Source: Maylandia zebra
Lineage: Eukaryota; Chordata; Actinopteri; Cichliformes; Cichlidae
NCBI RefSeq assembly: GCF_041146795.1
Contig: NC_135187.1
Location: 1,521,501-1,585,500, forward strand
DNA: 64,000 nt
Reading direction: 5' to 3'
Below are positions 1-11,800 of the stretch, in pieces; the stretch's first letter is position 1; every line of letters begins with the position of its first letter. The notes under the pieces are model-generated. The model was not told the DNA's origin and ran no database searches. It saw only the letters and a list, made by a program, of their open reading frames with translations. The translations under genes and the position numbers were made by a program.

Positions 1-34
1 CCCTCTAGTGGCGAGGCAGAAAACTGCATCACAG
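1..34 (-). repeat. Inner end of the 3' LTR of the BEL/Pao element
   Basis: This stretch is identical over 34 of 34 bases to 6489-6522. In element orientation the LTR opens with TGTGATGCAG. The purine-rich stretch GAAGGCAGGA just before it is a plausible polypurine tract. The rest of this LTR lies left of the window. Confidence 0.8.
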
Positions 35-91
35 TCCTGCCTTCAGAACAGCCGCCCCCAAACTTGCCCTCGCAAGTTTGCAGAATGTCAT

Positions 92-2923
92 TTACTGTCC
101 ATTTTGTTCTGGTACTGCAGGTAGTCGAATAAGGCGGCTCACTGGGCGTACGTAGGTACGGTCCTTTACGTCCACTTCTGCAGATCGGATCAAACCATCA
201 GCTCCGGGGAATACCCTGTTGATCTTCCCAACAGGCCATGATGCTCTGGGAAGATGGGGATCCACTATCATCACCACAGTGCCCAGCTGGATCGGAGCAG
301 TGTCTTTCTGCCACTTTGACCGTGTCTGCAGTGTAGGCAGGTAGTGGCGTATGAACTGTGTCCAGAAGCGATCGGATAACACCTGACAGGTCCTCCATGA
401 TCGTCGTCCAATGAGCTCTGAGTCGTGGTATATCACTTGGGGTAGGGAAGGGTCTAGCCGCCCCATCAGCAACAAATTTGGGGTAATGGGGTCTGGGTCA
501 GCCACGTCTGATGACACGTACCCCAAAGGTTTCGAGTTGAGTATTCCCTCGATCTCGATCAACACTGTTTGGAGTATTTCCTCTTTTACAACCTGTGAGC
601 CCAATGTGGAGGCCAGAGCTGCCTTTATGGACCTGATCTCTCGCTCCCAGGATCCTCCAAAGTGGGGAGAACTGGGAGGGTTAAATCGAAACTTGATCTG
701 CTGCTCTGCTAACTTGCCTTGTAAAGAGGGATGCAGGGCTTTGAAAGTTTCCTGGAGCTCCCGATCCCCACCTCAGAAATTTGTTCCCTGGTCACACAGT
801 ATCTCAGCTGGTTTCCCACGACGAGAGACAAATCTTCTTAATGCCATTAGAAATGAGTCGGTGTTGATACTAGACAACACCTCAATATGAATGGCACGAG
901 TCGTCAAGCATTTGAAGAGCAGGCCCCAGCGTTTTTCATTTCTCCGACCAACTTTCACCTGCATTGGCCCAAAGCAGTCGATGCCTGTTGAGAAGAAGGC
1001 TGGCTGATGTAATCGTAGGCGTGCAAGGGGAAGGTCAGCCATCTTTGGGTTGGCAGGTTGGGCTCTCCATTTTTGGCACTCAGGGCAGGAGCGCTGTTCG
1101 CTTCTTACGGCTTCACGGCCGCGAAGAATCCAGTATTTCCTTCTCAACTCTGCAAACAATCTCTCTGCTCCTGGGTGTTTCAAATCACTGTCAGCCTGTC
1201 GGATGAGTAGTCTGGTGACTGGATGTTTAGGGTCCAATACTACTGGATGTATCGCAGCAGCTTCCAAATCATGGCATCGTCTGAGACGACCACCTACTCT
1301 TATGAGTTGAAGCGACTTATCAAATTCCGGGTCTAGGCAAAACAGACGGCTGGATGAGAGAACTGGTTTCCCAGTGGTCAGGCACTGGATCTCATCAGGG
1401 AAACTGTCTTTCTGAGCAGCTCTCAGCAGAATAAGCTCAGCCTCCTTGTAGTTCTCTGATGTGAGATTGTCACCAGCCGCCCCGTGAAGGCACCTGGCTG
1501 TTTCTTCCAAAAGCTTGCTAAAACTGGTAAACTGCTGTGCATCAGGCAGGGAGATAGAGTCAGTAGACACAGCTAAGCAAGTTATTGGTTTACGCTGCTC
1601 CTCAGCAAAGTCTGTACATGGTGTGGCTGGGTGCTCTGGCCACTGGTCTCGATGTAGCTGCAGAAACGGGGGCCCACATGCCCACCGGGACTGGACTGTG
1701 AGGTCTTGTAGCCTTTTACCCCTAGTTAGATCATCTGCCGGATTGTCATATGTTGTCACATAACGCCAAGACTGGCTGTCTGTCAGTTCCTGGATTTCAG
1801 CTATCCGAGTTCCCACGAACACCTTGAAATGACAGGACTCTGACTGGATCCATGTTAGGACAGTGGTGGAGTCTGTCCATAACACCACTCTGAATAGTGG
1901 TAGGGTGAGCTCTTTGGTCAGCAGGCTAGCAAGTTGAGCTCCAGTCAAGGCTGCACATAGTTCTAGACGTGGCATGGACATCTGCCGTTTAGGGGCCACT
2001 CTAGAGCGGGCAGTCAGGAAAGCAACTTCCACCTTTCCAGCAGCATCTTCCGTCCGTAGGTAGGCAACGCTTCCATATGCCTGTTGAGATGCATCGCAGA
2101 AGATGTGCAACTCACGCCTACTGTCAGATTTGTCCAGCTCTGGGCTTACATAACAACGTTGTAGACTAATGTCGTCCAGATGTTGCAGCTCACCCTCCCA
2201 TTCGTTCCATGCCGAGAGCAGGTCACTTGGTAACAGGGGGTCATCCCACTCACGCTTTTTGTCCCACAGCTGCTGGACTAGTACCTTCGCCCTCGTTGTG
2301 AAGGGGACGAGAAACCCTAGTGGGTCATACTGACTCGCCAGAACCCGGTAGATGTTTCTCATGGTAGGAAGATTCCTCTCCAACTGCATGGACTTGTAGT
2401 GCAGAGTGTCAGAGCAGCACATCCAGCGCAAACCTAGAGCAGGTTCTTGAGGGTCCATATCAGTTTGATTCAGCCACTGTACGCTGCTCTCCGATCTTAT
2501 TTCCTTTGGTAGATGGCTGATGAGATCTGGGGTGCTGCTGGCCCACTGTCTGAGCTCAAATCCTACCTCCGATAATAGTGACCGTAGTTTGTCCACAACC
2601 TCTGTGGCCACATCTGGAGAAGAGAAGCTCTGTAACCAGCTGTCAACATAAAAATTCTTCTCAATGGAGTCACGCACGTCATCTCCCTGGTCACTGTGGT
2701 CATGGACGTGTCGCTGGAGTGCATAAATTGCACAGCACGGTGAGCATGTTGTCCCAAAGGGGAGCACCTGCCATTCATACACCTTGGGATGGGTGTCTCG
2801 TTGCAGATCGCGCCAGAGGAAACGTAGTAGTGGCCGGTCCTCAGGCAGTAGTCTCACCTGGTGGAACATCCCCTTGATATCACTGCTAACTGCGATGGAG
2901 CGTTCTCTGAAGCGTAGCAGCAC
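92..2923 (-). pseudogene. BEL/Pao pol: end of RT, RNase H and integrase, with an in-frame stop
   Basis: The downstream half of the element's polyprotein. In order it shows the end of reverse transcriptase (catalytic strand FYVDSWLQS near residue 90 of this stretch, so the usual YVDD reads YVDS), RNase H-like motifs (FCDASQQAYGS, DSTTVLTW), an integrase HHCC zinc region (CPECQKW) and the integrase catalytic core (GIDCFGP, CDQGTNF). A TGA at 773-775 stops the frame right after CDQGTNF, but the same frame continues to 92 with further integrase sequence (PHFGGSWERE, then a C-terminal domain). The upstream edge overlaps the gag-protease-RT piece in another frame (2854-2923), showing a frameshift. 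This is an inactive old copy; it is described only as it stands. Confidence 0.85.
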
Positions 2924-5751
2924 ACCAAGAAGAGAGGCCCCCAGGTTCGGGGGAGCTCGTTGAGGTTCTGATCCCTATAGGTGAATGAGCAATTAAACAC
3001 CACACGGTTCTTTCCGTTGTGTGTCACCATGTGGTGGGGGATGAACCATGATTCTGTGGAGGCCCTCATTTCCTCCTCACTGATTTCTCTGACATAGCCT
3101 GCTGCTATCAACTTTGCCATCTCCGCTTGATAAGCTTTAGCCTTCTCTGGGTCTCGACTGAGGCGCTTCTCCGTGCCACGTAGATTGGGGAGTACTGCTT
3201 CAGGTGGCACCCGGAGTGTAGGCATATCACTGACACGCAGAAGGGGAGTTGAACATCTGTTTACTCCCTCGACATTCAGTCTTGTCGTCTTTGCCTCCAA
3301 AAGCCTCATAGCTTGCTCTTCCCTCCGAGACCGTGTCACTAGTTTCTCACTTCGATATGGGAGAGTGTCAAGTTGCCAAAGCCTCTCTACTTGACTATGA
3401 AGCTCTGATTGAGGAGAGGCAGTTGAGAGGAAGAGGCACTGTTGTGGTTGAGCAGAGTGCTTAAGGGAGGGGATTGGTCCCTGTAGTACCCAACCAAGTC
3501 TAGTCTTGACTGCAGCTGGTCCTCCAGGTAAGCCTAGGCGCACAGGTTTGATGGGCGTTACTAGGTGAGGACAGTCAGAGCCGATCAGAAGGAGTGGCTG
3601 GGCATTTGTGAAGGGCTGCAAGGGAAGCCTTCTCAAGTGTCTATATTTCTGTTGAAGTGCCTTCACAGGGTAGGAATGTTCAGCCAAGCCTAGGTCATCT
3701 GCTGTGAAGGCTCTCTCAATGGTGAATGTTCTGGATGGTTGGCTGGCAGGGGAGACTTTGACTGTCACTGATGCGCCATGCAAGGTTCTCAATCCTTGTC
3801 TCACCGTACGTAGAGTAAGACTCTCTGCCGTGCCCTGTAACTGCAGTCTTTGAGTGGCCTCAGGGAGAAGGATCGTCCTCTCAGATCCATCATCCAATAT
3901 GGCGAATGTCTCCAGGGTGTGCTCACCGTTCTGCAGCAGCACTTTGGTTATCTTCAGAAGTACTTGGCTACAGCCAGCACGCCGGTCTAGATAAAGTACC
4001 TCAGTAGATGGTTTACTCCCCAGCTCAGCGACGTGTTCCATTGGTGGATTGGGTGCAGCAGGTCTGAGATTCACTTCATGCAGGGCCTCTAGGTGTTTTC
4101 CCCTGCATGTCTTACACTGCACTTTAAGTCGACACTGAGCGGCCTGGTGGTGCCGCCCACAACGCCAGCAGCGATTGTTGGACTTAATCCAAGTTGATTT
4201 CTGCTCCTTAGTCAGCATCTTGAAGTTGACACATTGATCTAGGAAGTGCAGAGTGTTATTACAATATGGACAATAAGCTGTGTGCTTGTCTTGGACCTCA
4301 GAAGTGGAAGGGGTTGTGGCTGAGGACCTTTGGGGGGCAGTGTTGTGTGTTGCACCATGCAGCACGGTGGTAGTCCTTTTGGTGGCTCGTTTATCTCTTT
4401 TCATGCTGCTCCTGTCTCTCGAGCTCTCCTCTACCTTCTCTGTGTGATCTCCGCCCTCTTGAATGACCAGCTCATACTCCAGCCACTCTGCAAAGTCTCT
4501 CAATGATGGTATTCCATCTTTCTGTGGGTAAAGGTAGCGGCGGAAAGCAGCACGTAGGTCTTGGGGTAGCTTTCGTGTCAGTCTAGCAACATGAGACCCG
4601 CATTGCAGCTCTATGTGTCCATCTTCCCCAAGTTGCTCTAACATGCCGACCAGAGCACGGACTCTCAGTGCAAACCTTCTGAATCCAGTTGTGTCACCTG
4701 GGCGGATGCTGGGCTCATCCATAAGCTCTGCTATCCTCTGCAGTGACAGCTGGTGCGGCTGACCGTAATGTTTAATGAGCGAGGCCATCGTGTCAGAGTA
4801 GGGGTGAGGTGAGTTACTGTAGGAGTCAGCAATTAAAAGAGCTTCCTCAAATTTAAGGTGGTCACATAAGACCTGATATTTGAACCTCTCCGTTGCATCA
4901 AAGGGGAGAATATTGTCTAGGGCAAGCCTTAATCTAGCAAACTGCCTGGGATCACCCTGCGTGAACTCTGGGATGGAGGGCGATGGTCCTCTGTAGGTCT
5001 TCTCCTTTACACCTATGGCTGTAGTGGGAGCCAGCACTTGTTCTGGGGGGAGCATGTTCGCGTCGAAACTAGGTCCAGCTAGTGATTGAGATAAGGGGGT
5101 GGACTGTGGCGCACGAGGCTGAAACTCAGGAGCTTCAGTGGCTGAGGGTTGCTGTAACTGTAGCTCTTGTAAGCGTTGGCTAAGCTCTTGTGCAATGGCT
5201 GGTAGCGGTGGAGGTGGAACAGACTGTACCTCTGGTAGATCAGGATGATCTCTTGGGAGAAAAACTGGAGGTGGTGGTACTGGCCATTCTTCAGCTGCAT
5301 CCTGTGTGTAGGATATATTGTGCTGCTCTGGTCTCAGGGGAAAAGGCTGTGTAGTTAGAGGTGTGGAGACCCAAGTGTTATCAGCCGAAATGTAGCCCCC
5401 TGGTTGCTGGGCAGAACGTAAGCGGGTGGATTCCAACGTGCTGACATTACGATCCATCTGCCTCCTCATGTCTCCTACCATCATCTGAAGTTGCCTGTTG
5501 TCCTCCTGCAGTTGCTGCACAATGTTCATGAACTCCTGAGGGATGCTGGATGACACTGGAGTCTGTCCTGCAGCTCCAATAGAACCAGGAGTCTGGGTGA
5601 GGGGCGTCATCTTGGCGTATCCCTCTCTAGTCTGCTGTTGCTCCAATGTAGCAGTGGGTGGCAGTGTGTAGCCTTCATACTGAGTCATCCATCCTGGTGG
5701 TCGCACAGCCCTCCGTGGACGTGCACCTGCTCTCTGGGGGTCATAATCCAT
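2854..5751 (-). pseudogene. BEL/Pao gag, protease and start of RT
   Basis: The likely start is the ATG at 5751-5749 (MDYDPQRAG), 19 bases downstream of the primer-binding site; an upstream in-frame ATG at 5865 lies inside the LTR and is unlikely to be used. The product has a Pro/Gln-rich N-terminal region with a predicted coiled-coil-like stretch (IVQQLQEDNRQLQMMVGDM), a gag body, a C-x2-C knuckle-like pair (CPYC) and a clear zinc knuckle C-x2-C-x3-H-x4-C (CWRCGRHHQAAQC). A retroviral-type aspartic protease core follows (FAILDDGSERTI), then the first RT motifs (WFIPHHMV, NRVVFNCS). The frame is lost near 2940-2960 within RT, where the homologous sequence continues in another frame. Confidence 0.85.
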
Positions 5752-5770
5752 CTTCACTCTGTAATCACCT

Positions 5771-5788
5771 ATCCGGCTCGAAGGACCA
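5771..5788 (-). other. Primer-binding site, tRNA-Tyr type
   Basis: In element orientation this reads TGGTCCTTCGAGCCGGAT, complementary to the 3' end of tRNA-Tyr as I know it (acceptor stem starting CCTTCGA and ending TCGAAGGACCA). It lies four bases after the inferred LTR end and 19 bases before the gag ATG. This position fixes the inner boundary of the 5' LTR. Confidence 0.75.
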
Positions 5789-5792
5789 ATTT

Positions 5793-6521
5793 TGTTATGA
5801 TGATTTCTGATATGAGGTTCAGTTCTACGGTGGTGATCGCAGGGTGTGCACAGGTCAAGTGCCACTATGACCCTCCAGAAATTAACGAGGACAGGGGATG
5901 ATCGTTCAGCTCTTTAATGGCAGATTTAGCGTGGGTGTGGGTATGTGTGTGTGTGTGGTTCTACAAACAGAATGGAAAATAGAACACAAATTACAATCAA
6001 ATTATAGACAACAATAATCACCATATAACATATTACAGCCACATACTTGTCTTATAGGCCCTAATACTAAGCTGGCGGCTTTTACTTATAGTCTGAACCA
6101 TATTTGACAACAAAGAAAATAAACATCTTCCCATCACTTAACTCTTGTGCCCCACTCACTTATGATGCCAACTAAAGAAGGCAAATACACATAACAAATC
6201 CCCAACTCAAACTGAACTCAGTTTGGCCTAGGCGAACTTAGCTTAGCTTAGCCCGCTTAGCTTAGCGATAACTTAGCTTATAGAAAATGTACAAACAGAG
6301 GACGTCCAGAGCAAGAAACATACAGGCTATCCTTCTTACACAAGAAATATCCTGTAACTCACCAGTCTTATGGACGCACACTCTCATTGAACCCACATAA
6401 ACTGCTCCCGAGCATAACTTGTGATTCACACTGCCTTCATGAACACCATTTTCCATCCCAGTCAAACATTACTCACAAAACGGCCGCGCCCTCTAGTGGC
6501 GAGGCAGAAAACTGCATCACA
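5793..6521 (-). repeat. 5' LTR of the BEL/Pao element (729 bp)
   Basis: On the plus strand it runs from TGTTATGATG to CTGCATCACA, so it has TG...CA ends with short imperfect inverted repeats. The outer end is proven by the exact repeat at 1-34; the inner end is inferred from the primer-binding site. ATTAAA on the minus strand near 5912-5917 is a possible polyadenylation signal. The LTR carries AGCTTAG runs near 6237-6275. It contains no gene. Confidence 0.75.
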
Positions 6522-6532
6522 GCTTTAAAAAC

Positions 6533-6840
6533 ACCCATCCATCCACTTCAGGGTCGCTGGAGCCTCAGCTGCCATAGAGCGAAAGGCGGGGTAAACCCTG
6601 GACAGGTCACCAGCCTGTGGCAAGGCTGACACACAGAGACACACAACCATTCACACTCACGGGCAATGTAGGTTAATCAATTAAGCTATCCTTACAAACT
6701 ACATGTCCTTGGACGAACCCACACAAACACAGGGAGAACATGCAAACTTCATACAGAAACACTGCCTGAATTGAACTCAGGACCATTTTGTTGTGAGGCA
6801 ACAGTGCCAAACACAATGCCACCGTGCCGCCAGCTTCAAA
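6533..6840 (-). repeat. Dispersed fish repeat, degenerate
   Basis: This stretch (CCATCCACTTCAGGGTCGCTGG ... ACACAGGGAGAACATGCAAACT ... GTGCCACCGTGCCGCC) matches from memory a very common ray-finned fish interspersed repeat. A related piece lies in the opposite orientation at 59790-59990. I cannot name its class. Confidence 0.5.
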
Positions 6841-6887
6841 AACACACAAAACACAACAAAAGCAGAAAAATGCAGAAAAATCGCATT

Positions 6888-7535
6888 GAGGCTGTTGTTG
6901 TGATTTGGTGCCATATGTCATGATACGTTGTGTGGCAGGCAGGAGAAGGACCCAAGATGCAGATTCACAGACACGGGGATAAACTCAAAAAACACAGCTT
7001 TATTGCTGGCCACGGGAAGCAATACAAAATAAACTAAAACTGGGAAAACTAAAGCATGAACTGTACAAGGAACCGAACCACGGGGAGAATTACACACAAC
7101 ATGAGGGAGAACGCGACGCCGAACAGAGGGAGACTCAGACAGAAATACACAGAGGGTAAACGAGGAAAGTGGGCACACACGGGGAACACAGGTGACACTG
7201 ATAATCATAACGAGACAGGGCGGGGTGAACTGAACATGACATGTACAGGCACAGAGGTTCAGACAGGAGGAGAGAGAGCACGGGGAAAACACAGACATAA
7301 CGGGCTGGGGAAACATGGAATAAAACATAAGGAGAGACGAGGGCTCACAGATACACAGAGGGGCACACAGGGGGTAAAAGCCATGAAGGGAAAACACTTA
7401 GGGAACAACACAACAGGGCAACTCAGAAAACATGGCCTAAATAAGGAACGAAATACAAAAATAACAAGGAACTAAGAATACTGGGCCCACATGGCCCAGG
7501 ACCATGACACCATATAAATAAAAATGAATTGAGTT
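6888..7535 (+). repeat. L2-like LINE 3' tail split by a solo LTR
   Basis: Left part TTGTTGTGATTTGGTGCCAT (ends 6915) and right part ATAAATAAAAATGAATTGAG (from 7514) join into the familiar tail seen unbroken at 48625-48680. The 594-bp insert between them is the solo LTR. Confidence 0.65.
6916..7509 (-). mobile_element. Solo LTR with 5-bp target-site duplication
   Basis: The ends are TGTCATG and CATGACA, flanked by the direct repeat CCATA at 6911-6915 and 7510-7514. In minus orientation it has an AATAAA signal (plus-strand TTTATT at 6999-7004) about 80 bases before its end, as expected for U3-R-U5 structure. There is no internal region, so it is the product of LTR-LTR recombination. The superfamily (Gypsy or ERV-like) cannot be told from an LTR alone. 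Open frames across it are by chance. Confidence 0.8.
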
Positions 7536-7540
7536 GTATG

Positions 7541-8835
7541 ACCTGCTCTGCCCCCCAACAGCAAACATGTGTTACAGGAATCATGTGATTAAAACACACA
7601 TTATTATTACATTATTTTCACAGATTAACCCTTAAAGCTTTCTTTAAGCGTGTTTCAGTTCAACTCTTCACATCTTTTGGTTTCTGTCACTTCCTCAGCC
7701 GGTCCGTCACATTATTGCGTCCCCAGAAACACTGTGGTTGTGCTTGGTCTGCTTCTGCAGTGTTTTCTGTTTGCTTTTTTTGTTGTTGTTGTTGTTGAAG
7801 TTGGACCTCTCAGGGCCACCGTAGATTTGGCTGCAAGGGGCATTAACAATTCTTTAAACCCATCCATTGAATTAAATGGAATCCCATTTAATGCTGATCC
7901 ACCTGTAAAGTGCAACAAATGTTTGTGTTGTTTCGGTAAATCTGGTCCCACCGAGTCTCGATGTGCTTCTGTGGAAGCTCTGATCTCCATCTGCAGGGAT
8001 GAACGCAGCAGCGTTATTTTACATGCTCAGTTACTCATAACTAGCAAACCCCATTGATACAAACTTTAGCTCAATTTGAGCAGTGATGCGTCTCAGAGTC
8101 GGTTTGAGGTAAACAAAAAAAGGAAGTTTGAGTTAAAAGAAACAGCTGGAGGAACAGTTTGAAACTCATCAGGTTAACTGGTCAGTCTGGCGGCGTTCTC
8201 CTCCTCCTTTACAGGAGAGGTGAAGAAGAGCAGGGTGGAGTGGGTGGAGAAGAGTGTCACAGTGATGGCAGCACGAAGTTTAAAGACGGTGGTGAGACCT
8301 GCCACACCTCCAGGGGCATCAGTGCCTCTGGGTGTGGCAGCTGGCACATCTGGAAAAGCTCCATCAGTGCTGACAGGTAGGTAGCATTTGGAGCATCCAC
8401 CCAGACGATGTTTTCATGTTTCAGCAGGACGATGCTAAACTGCAGACTGCATCTACTCTTAGGAGAAAGTCCACCTGCAGTCCAGACCTCTGACCAGCTG
8501 TGAACATCTGGAACATCATGCAAGCAACAACAGCAGGAAGCAGAGTCAGGACAGCTGCTGTCCTCAGCTCAGAGGAGGCGACAGAGACGGTGATGGTGCT
8601 ATTACTCACTCTGAGCCTCATTCACCAACATGTGCACATGAAACATAAATACACTGTGCAGAAAACAAGCACACACAAAACTCCGTGAAACATGCACACC
8701 GCCTCATTGTGTGCTTCATCTTATGAGCCTTCACTGTGACTCGTGCACGCTCGGAGGCAGTTACACATCTGAGGGCAGAGAATCGACACGTGTAGGTAAT
8801 AAAACATCTGAGAACGATGAGAGAGAAACTCACTG
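7541..8835. other. 3' flank of locus 1, no gene recognised
   Basis: No coding region, RNA gene or clear repeat boundary is visible in these 1.3 kb. It holds a short GTT run near 7781-7797. The stretch 8230-8525 has a weak minus-strand open frame (VWVDAPNATYL...) with no family I recognise. It probably contains the 3' UTR of locus 1. Confidence 0.4.
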
Positions 8836-11800
8836 TTACTCCTGACGAACATCGTTCAACTCCTGCGACTCTGGTGTATCTGTGCTGCTCCTGCCTGCGA
8901 GCACAGACAGACAGCAAGCATTAAAACTCATCTGCTGTGTTTCTGCATGCATGCAGAGAAACACACACACACACACAGAGTGGGTAAGTCAGATGCTTTT
9001 GTTTGATGGTCTGATTCTTGGTGCCATCGCCACACGTAAAATCACCCGGTGCTGACACACGGGCTGTTCGTTCTTACCATTATTGCGTCTTTTACGTAGG
9101 ACCAGCAGAATCACGCCTACACCGATGAGCACGAGCAGGAGTGCTGCCACCAGACCAGTGACAGCAGATCCATCGTCATCAGGAACAGGTAACAGGCTGA
9201 GCTCTAAACACACAAAACAAGAACATTACTTCACCTTTGGTTCATTTTCAGTTGTGCTGCTGTGAAAATCAGCTGTGCAGGTGAGGAACATGTGACCCTT
9301 AAAGCTGAACACAGCAGCTTCTAAACAGACTAACAGCACTGCTCTCTCTGCTGATGACTACACTGAGGGAAACAGCGCCCCTGTGGATGTCAGGTAGCAC
9401 ACGGTATTACACTGCTGTGGTACTGATGCATAAACTGACCAATCAGATGACTGGACAGGAAGAAACCTACACAGTGAACAGCAGAGTCTGTTTGTGTCTC
9501 CAGTTAAAAGAACATTTTGACAACCATGACAGTTTCTTACCCCAGCTCTTAGAAATTCTCACACCGGTCGCTTCGTGAAAAACCTCGCAGCTGTATGTAG
9601 CCGGGTCAGACTTTAAAACCTCCACGTACTCTCTCCTCTGGAACGTGTCGTCGTTATTGGGGAGAAGTCCTGAGCTCTTCAGGCCGTCGTCTGCGGTCAG
9701 AACACGTTCGTTCCTCCTGATCGTCACTGTGACGTCTTTGGGGTAGAAGCCCGTGGCGAGGCAGGTGAGGACGATGTTTGTCTGCACTCTGGAGTTCTTT
9801 GCAAACACGTGCAGATCAGGTGGAGCTGGATGGAGGAAATGGAAAGTGATAAGTGCGTTGGTTTGATGTTTATGTGGCGTCTGGCACACTGTGTGAGACG
9901 AGGCAGACGTGGTGAGGCTCTAGTTTGATGGTTTTTGTGTGTTTTGGTTCAATTTGTCTCAAAGGTGCGTGAAAGAGACTCGGTGACAGTGGAATAATCC
10001 ATCAGTGAAGGCGCTTCTATGAAACTGACCAAGAACACAATAATTATGTGAGGTCATATTACCACAACTAATTCTAAAAAGTCTATTAACAATGTTTAAA
10101 AATAAATAAATGATAATATTATTTTTATTTATGACAAACATACATTTCTTTTTGAGCTGCTGTTGTCCATAATTCACAAACTTGCTCAGCCAATCGATGC
10201 ACTCGTTCTCCAGGTATCCCTTGGTGTACTCTTTCAGCACCTGGACGCTGTCCCACTTCCTCTTGGTGGCTTCTGCCTCGGGAGTCGGAGCGACCCAGAC
10301 TCCGTTTTTATCATCGAAGGACAGGAAGTCGTCTCCATCGTAGCTGTACATGTCCACGCCTCGGACAAACCTGAGCGTGCCGTCAGGATTCGTTTCAGCC
10401 TCACAGCCGTGCATCCACTGAAGAACGTGAGGGTCTGAAGGACCAACAGTGACAGAAATGAACAAGATATCAGAAGAACAGAGATTCAGAGAGGACACCA
10501 TGATGTGTGCGTCAGGATTAAAACGGAGCGACAACTTACTGGTTGAGTCATTCTGCCTCATTCGCTCCATCAGGATGCCGATGTTGACCTTGAACCACTG
10601 CTGCTTGCTCTTGCGGGACTGTGTGCCTTTATCCCAGTAATCAGCAGGTAAACGCTCTCTCATCCACTTCTGTTTGGGAACCTTTGCCTGAGTATCGCTG
10701 TCAAAGTAGTCGATCATCCTGTTGTCCAGCAAACCCATGGCTGTGAACTCGTGGATGCCCGGGAGGCCGACAGGTTTGGAGAACGCCGTGTAGATGTAGG
10801 TGAGGGAGTGAGTCTCTGAAAGTCACAGAAGGAAATTTTATTAAACACAGGTGAGATGCATCAGCAGATCTCACTCATGTTTTTGAAATAGGCCTCTCTC
10901 TGGGTGCGTTTTATGAAACGTAAAAGACTTATCTGTTCACCTCAGCAGTAGGAACAGAAGCCTTACTGTGTTAAAAACAACCTTTCCCACATGCTACACT
11001 CCATCATTAACCTCAGTGTGTGAAGAGGACTCTCCATTTACATGCACAAACTGGAGTCTATTAGATAGATATGATACAAACCACTGCAGCGCAGTACCTG
11101 TAATACCTACAGCATGTTCTAATCGCTCTAATAGGATATTATGGTCGACAGTCTCGAACGCTGCACTGAGGTCTAGCAGGACAAGCACAGAGATGAGTCC
11201 ACTGTCAGAGGCCATAAGAAGATCATTTGTAACCTTCACTAAAGCTGTTTCTGTGATGAGCTCTGAAACCTGACTGAAACTCTTCAAATAAACCATTCCT
11301 CTGCAGATGATCTGTTAGCTGTTTGACAACTACTCTTTCAAGGATGTTTGATATAAAGGAAGGTTGGAGATTGGCCTATAATTAGCTAAGACTGCTGGGT
11401 CTAGAGATGCTTTTTGAGTAAAGGTTTAACTATCAGGTGATATGCAGGGTCAATGGTAAGTGGCCTGTATTTGTATCGCGCTTTACTAGTCCTAAGGACT
11501 ACATCCAGTCATCCACACATTCACACACTGGTGATGGCAGCTACGTTGTAGCCACAGCCACCCTGGGGCGCACTGACAGAGGCGAGGCTGCCGGACACTG
11601 GCGCCACCGGGCCCTCCGACCACCACCAGTAGGCAACGGGTGAAGTGTCTTGCCCAAGGACACAACGACCGAGACTGTCCAAGCCGGGGATCGAACCGGC
11701 AACCTTCCAATTACAAGGCAAACTCCCAACTCTTGAGCAGAACTATGTATTTTATTTCTCTGTCACAGGCTGTAGCTTTGAAAGTTTACTCAATGTGGTT

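Larger units (their letters stand above)
1..6521 (-). mobile_element. BEL/Pao LTR retrotransposon, degraded, nearly full length
   Basis: Bases 1-34 repeat exactly at 6489-6522, marking the same end of the two LTRs. The left (3') LTR is otherwise outside the window; the right (5') LTR is complete at 5793-6521. Between them, on the minus strand, lie a primer-binding site, gag with zinc knuckles, aspartic protease, reverse transcriptase, RNase H and integrase, in the order typical of BEL/Pao. The coding region is broken by one frameshift near 2940-2960 and one in-frame stop at 773-775, so this copy cannot make a full polyprotein. The outer flank is not visible, so no target-site duplication can be checked. 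Confidence 0.9.

Noticed and set aside
7056-7475. A 139-codon plus-strand frame and a 159-codon minus-strand frame
   Set aside because: Both lie inside the solo LTR, which is non-coding; composition is low-complexity and no domain is visible.
8230-8525. Minus-strand frame of 88 codons downstream of locus 1
   Set aside because: No family recognised, no splice signals linking it to locus 1, and the locus 1 frame already stops at 8836.
10163-10438. Plus-strand frame of 91 codons (and equivalents at 33545-33877 and 45502-45873)
   Set aside because: Antisense shadow of the conserved alpha2 exon; it recurs only because alpha2 is conserved.
11640-11710. Possible tRNA gene because of a perfect B box
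   Set aside because: No matching A box with cloverleaf arms; the sequence continues into a SINE body and a truncated copy lies elsewhere.
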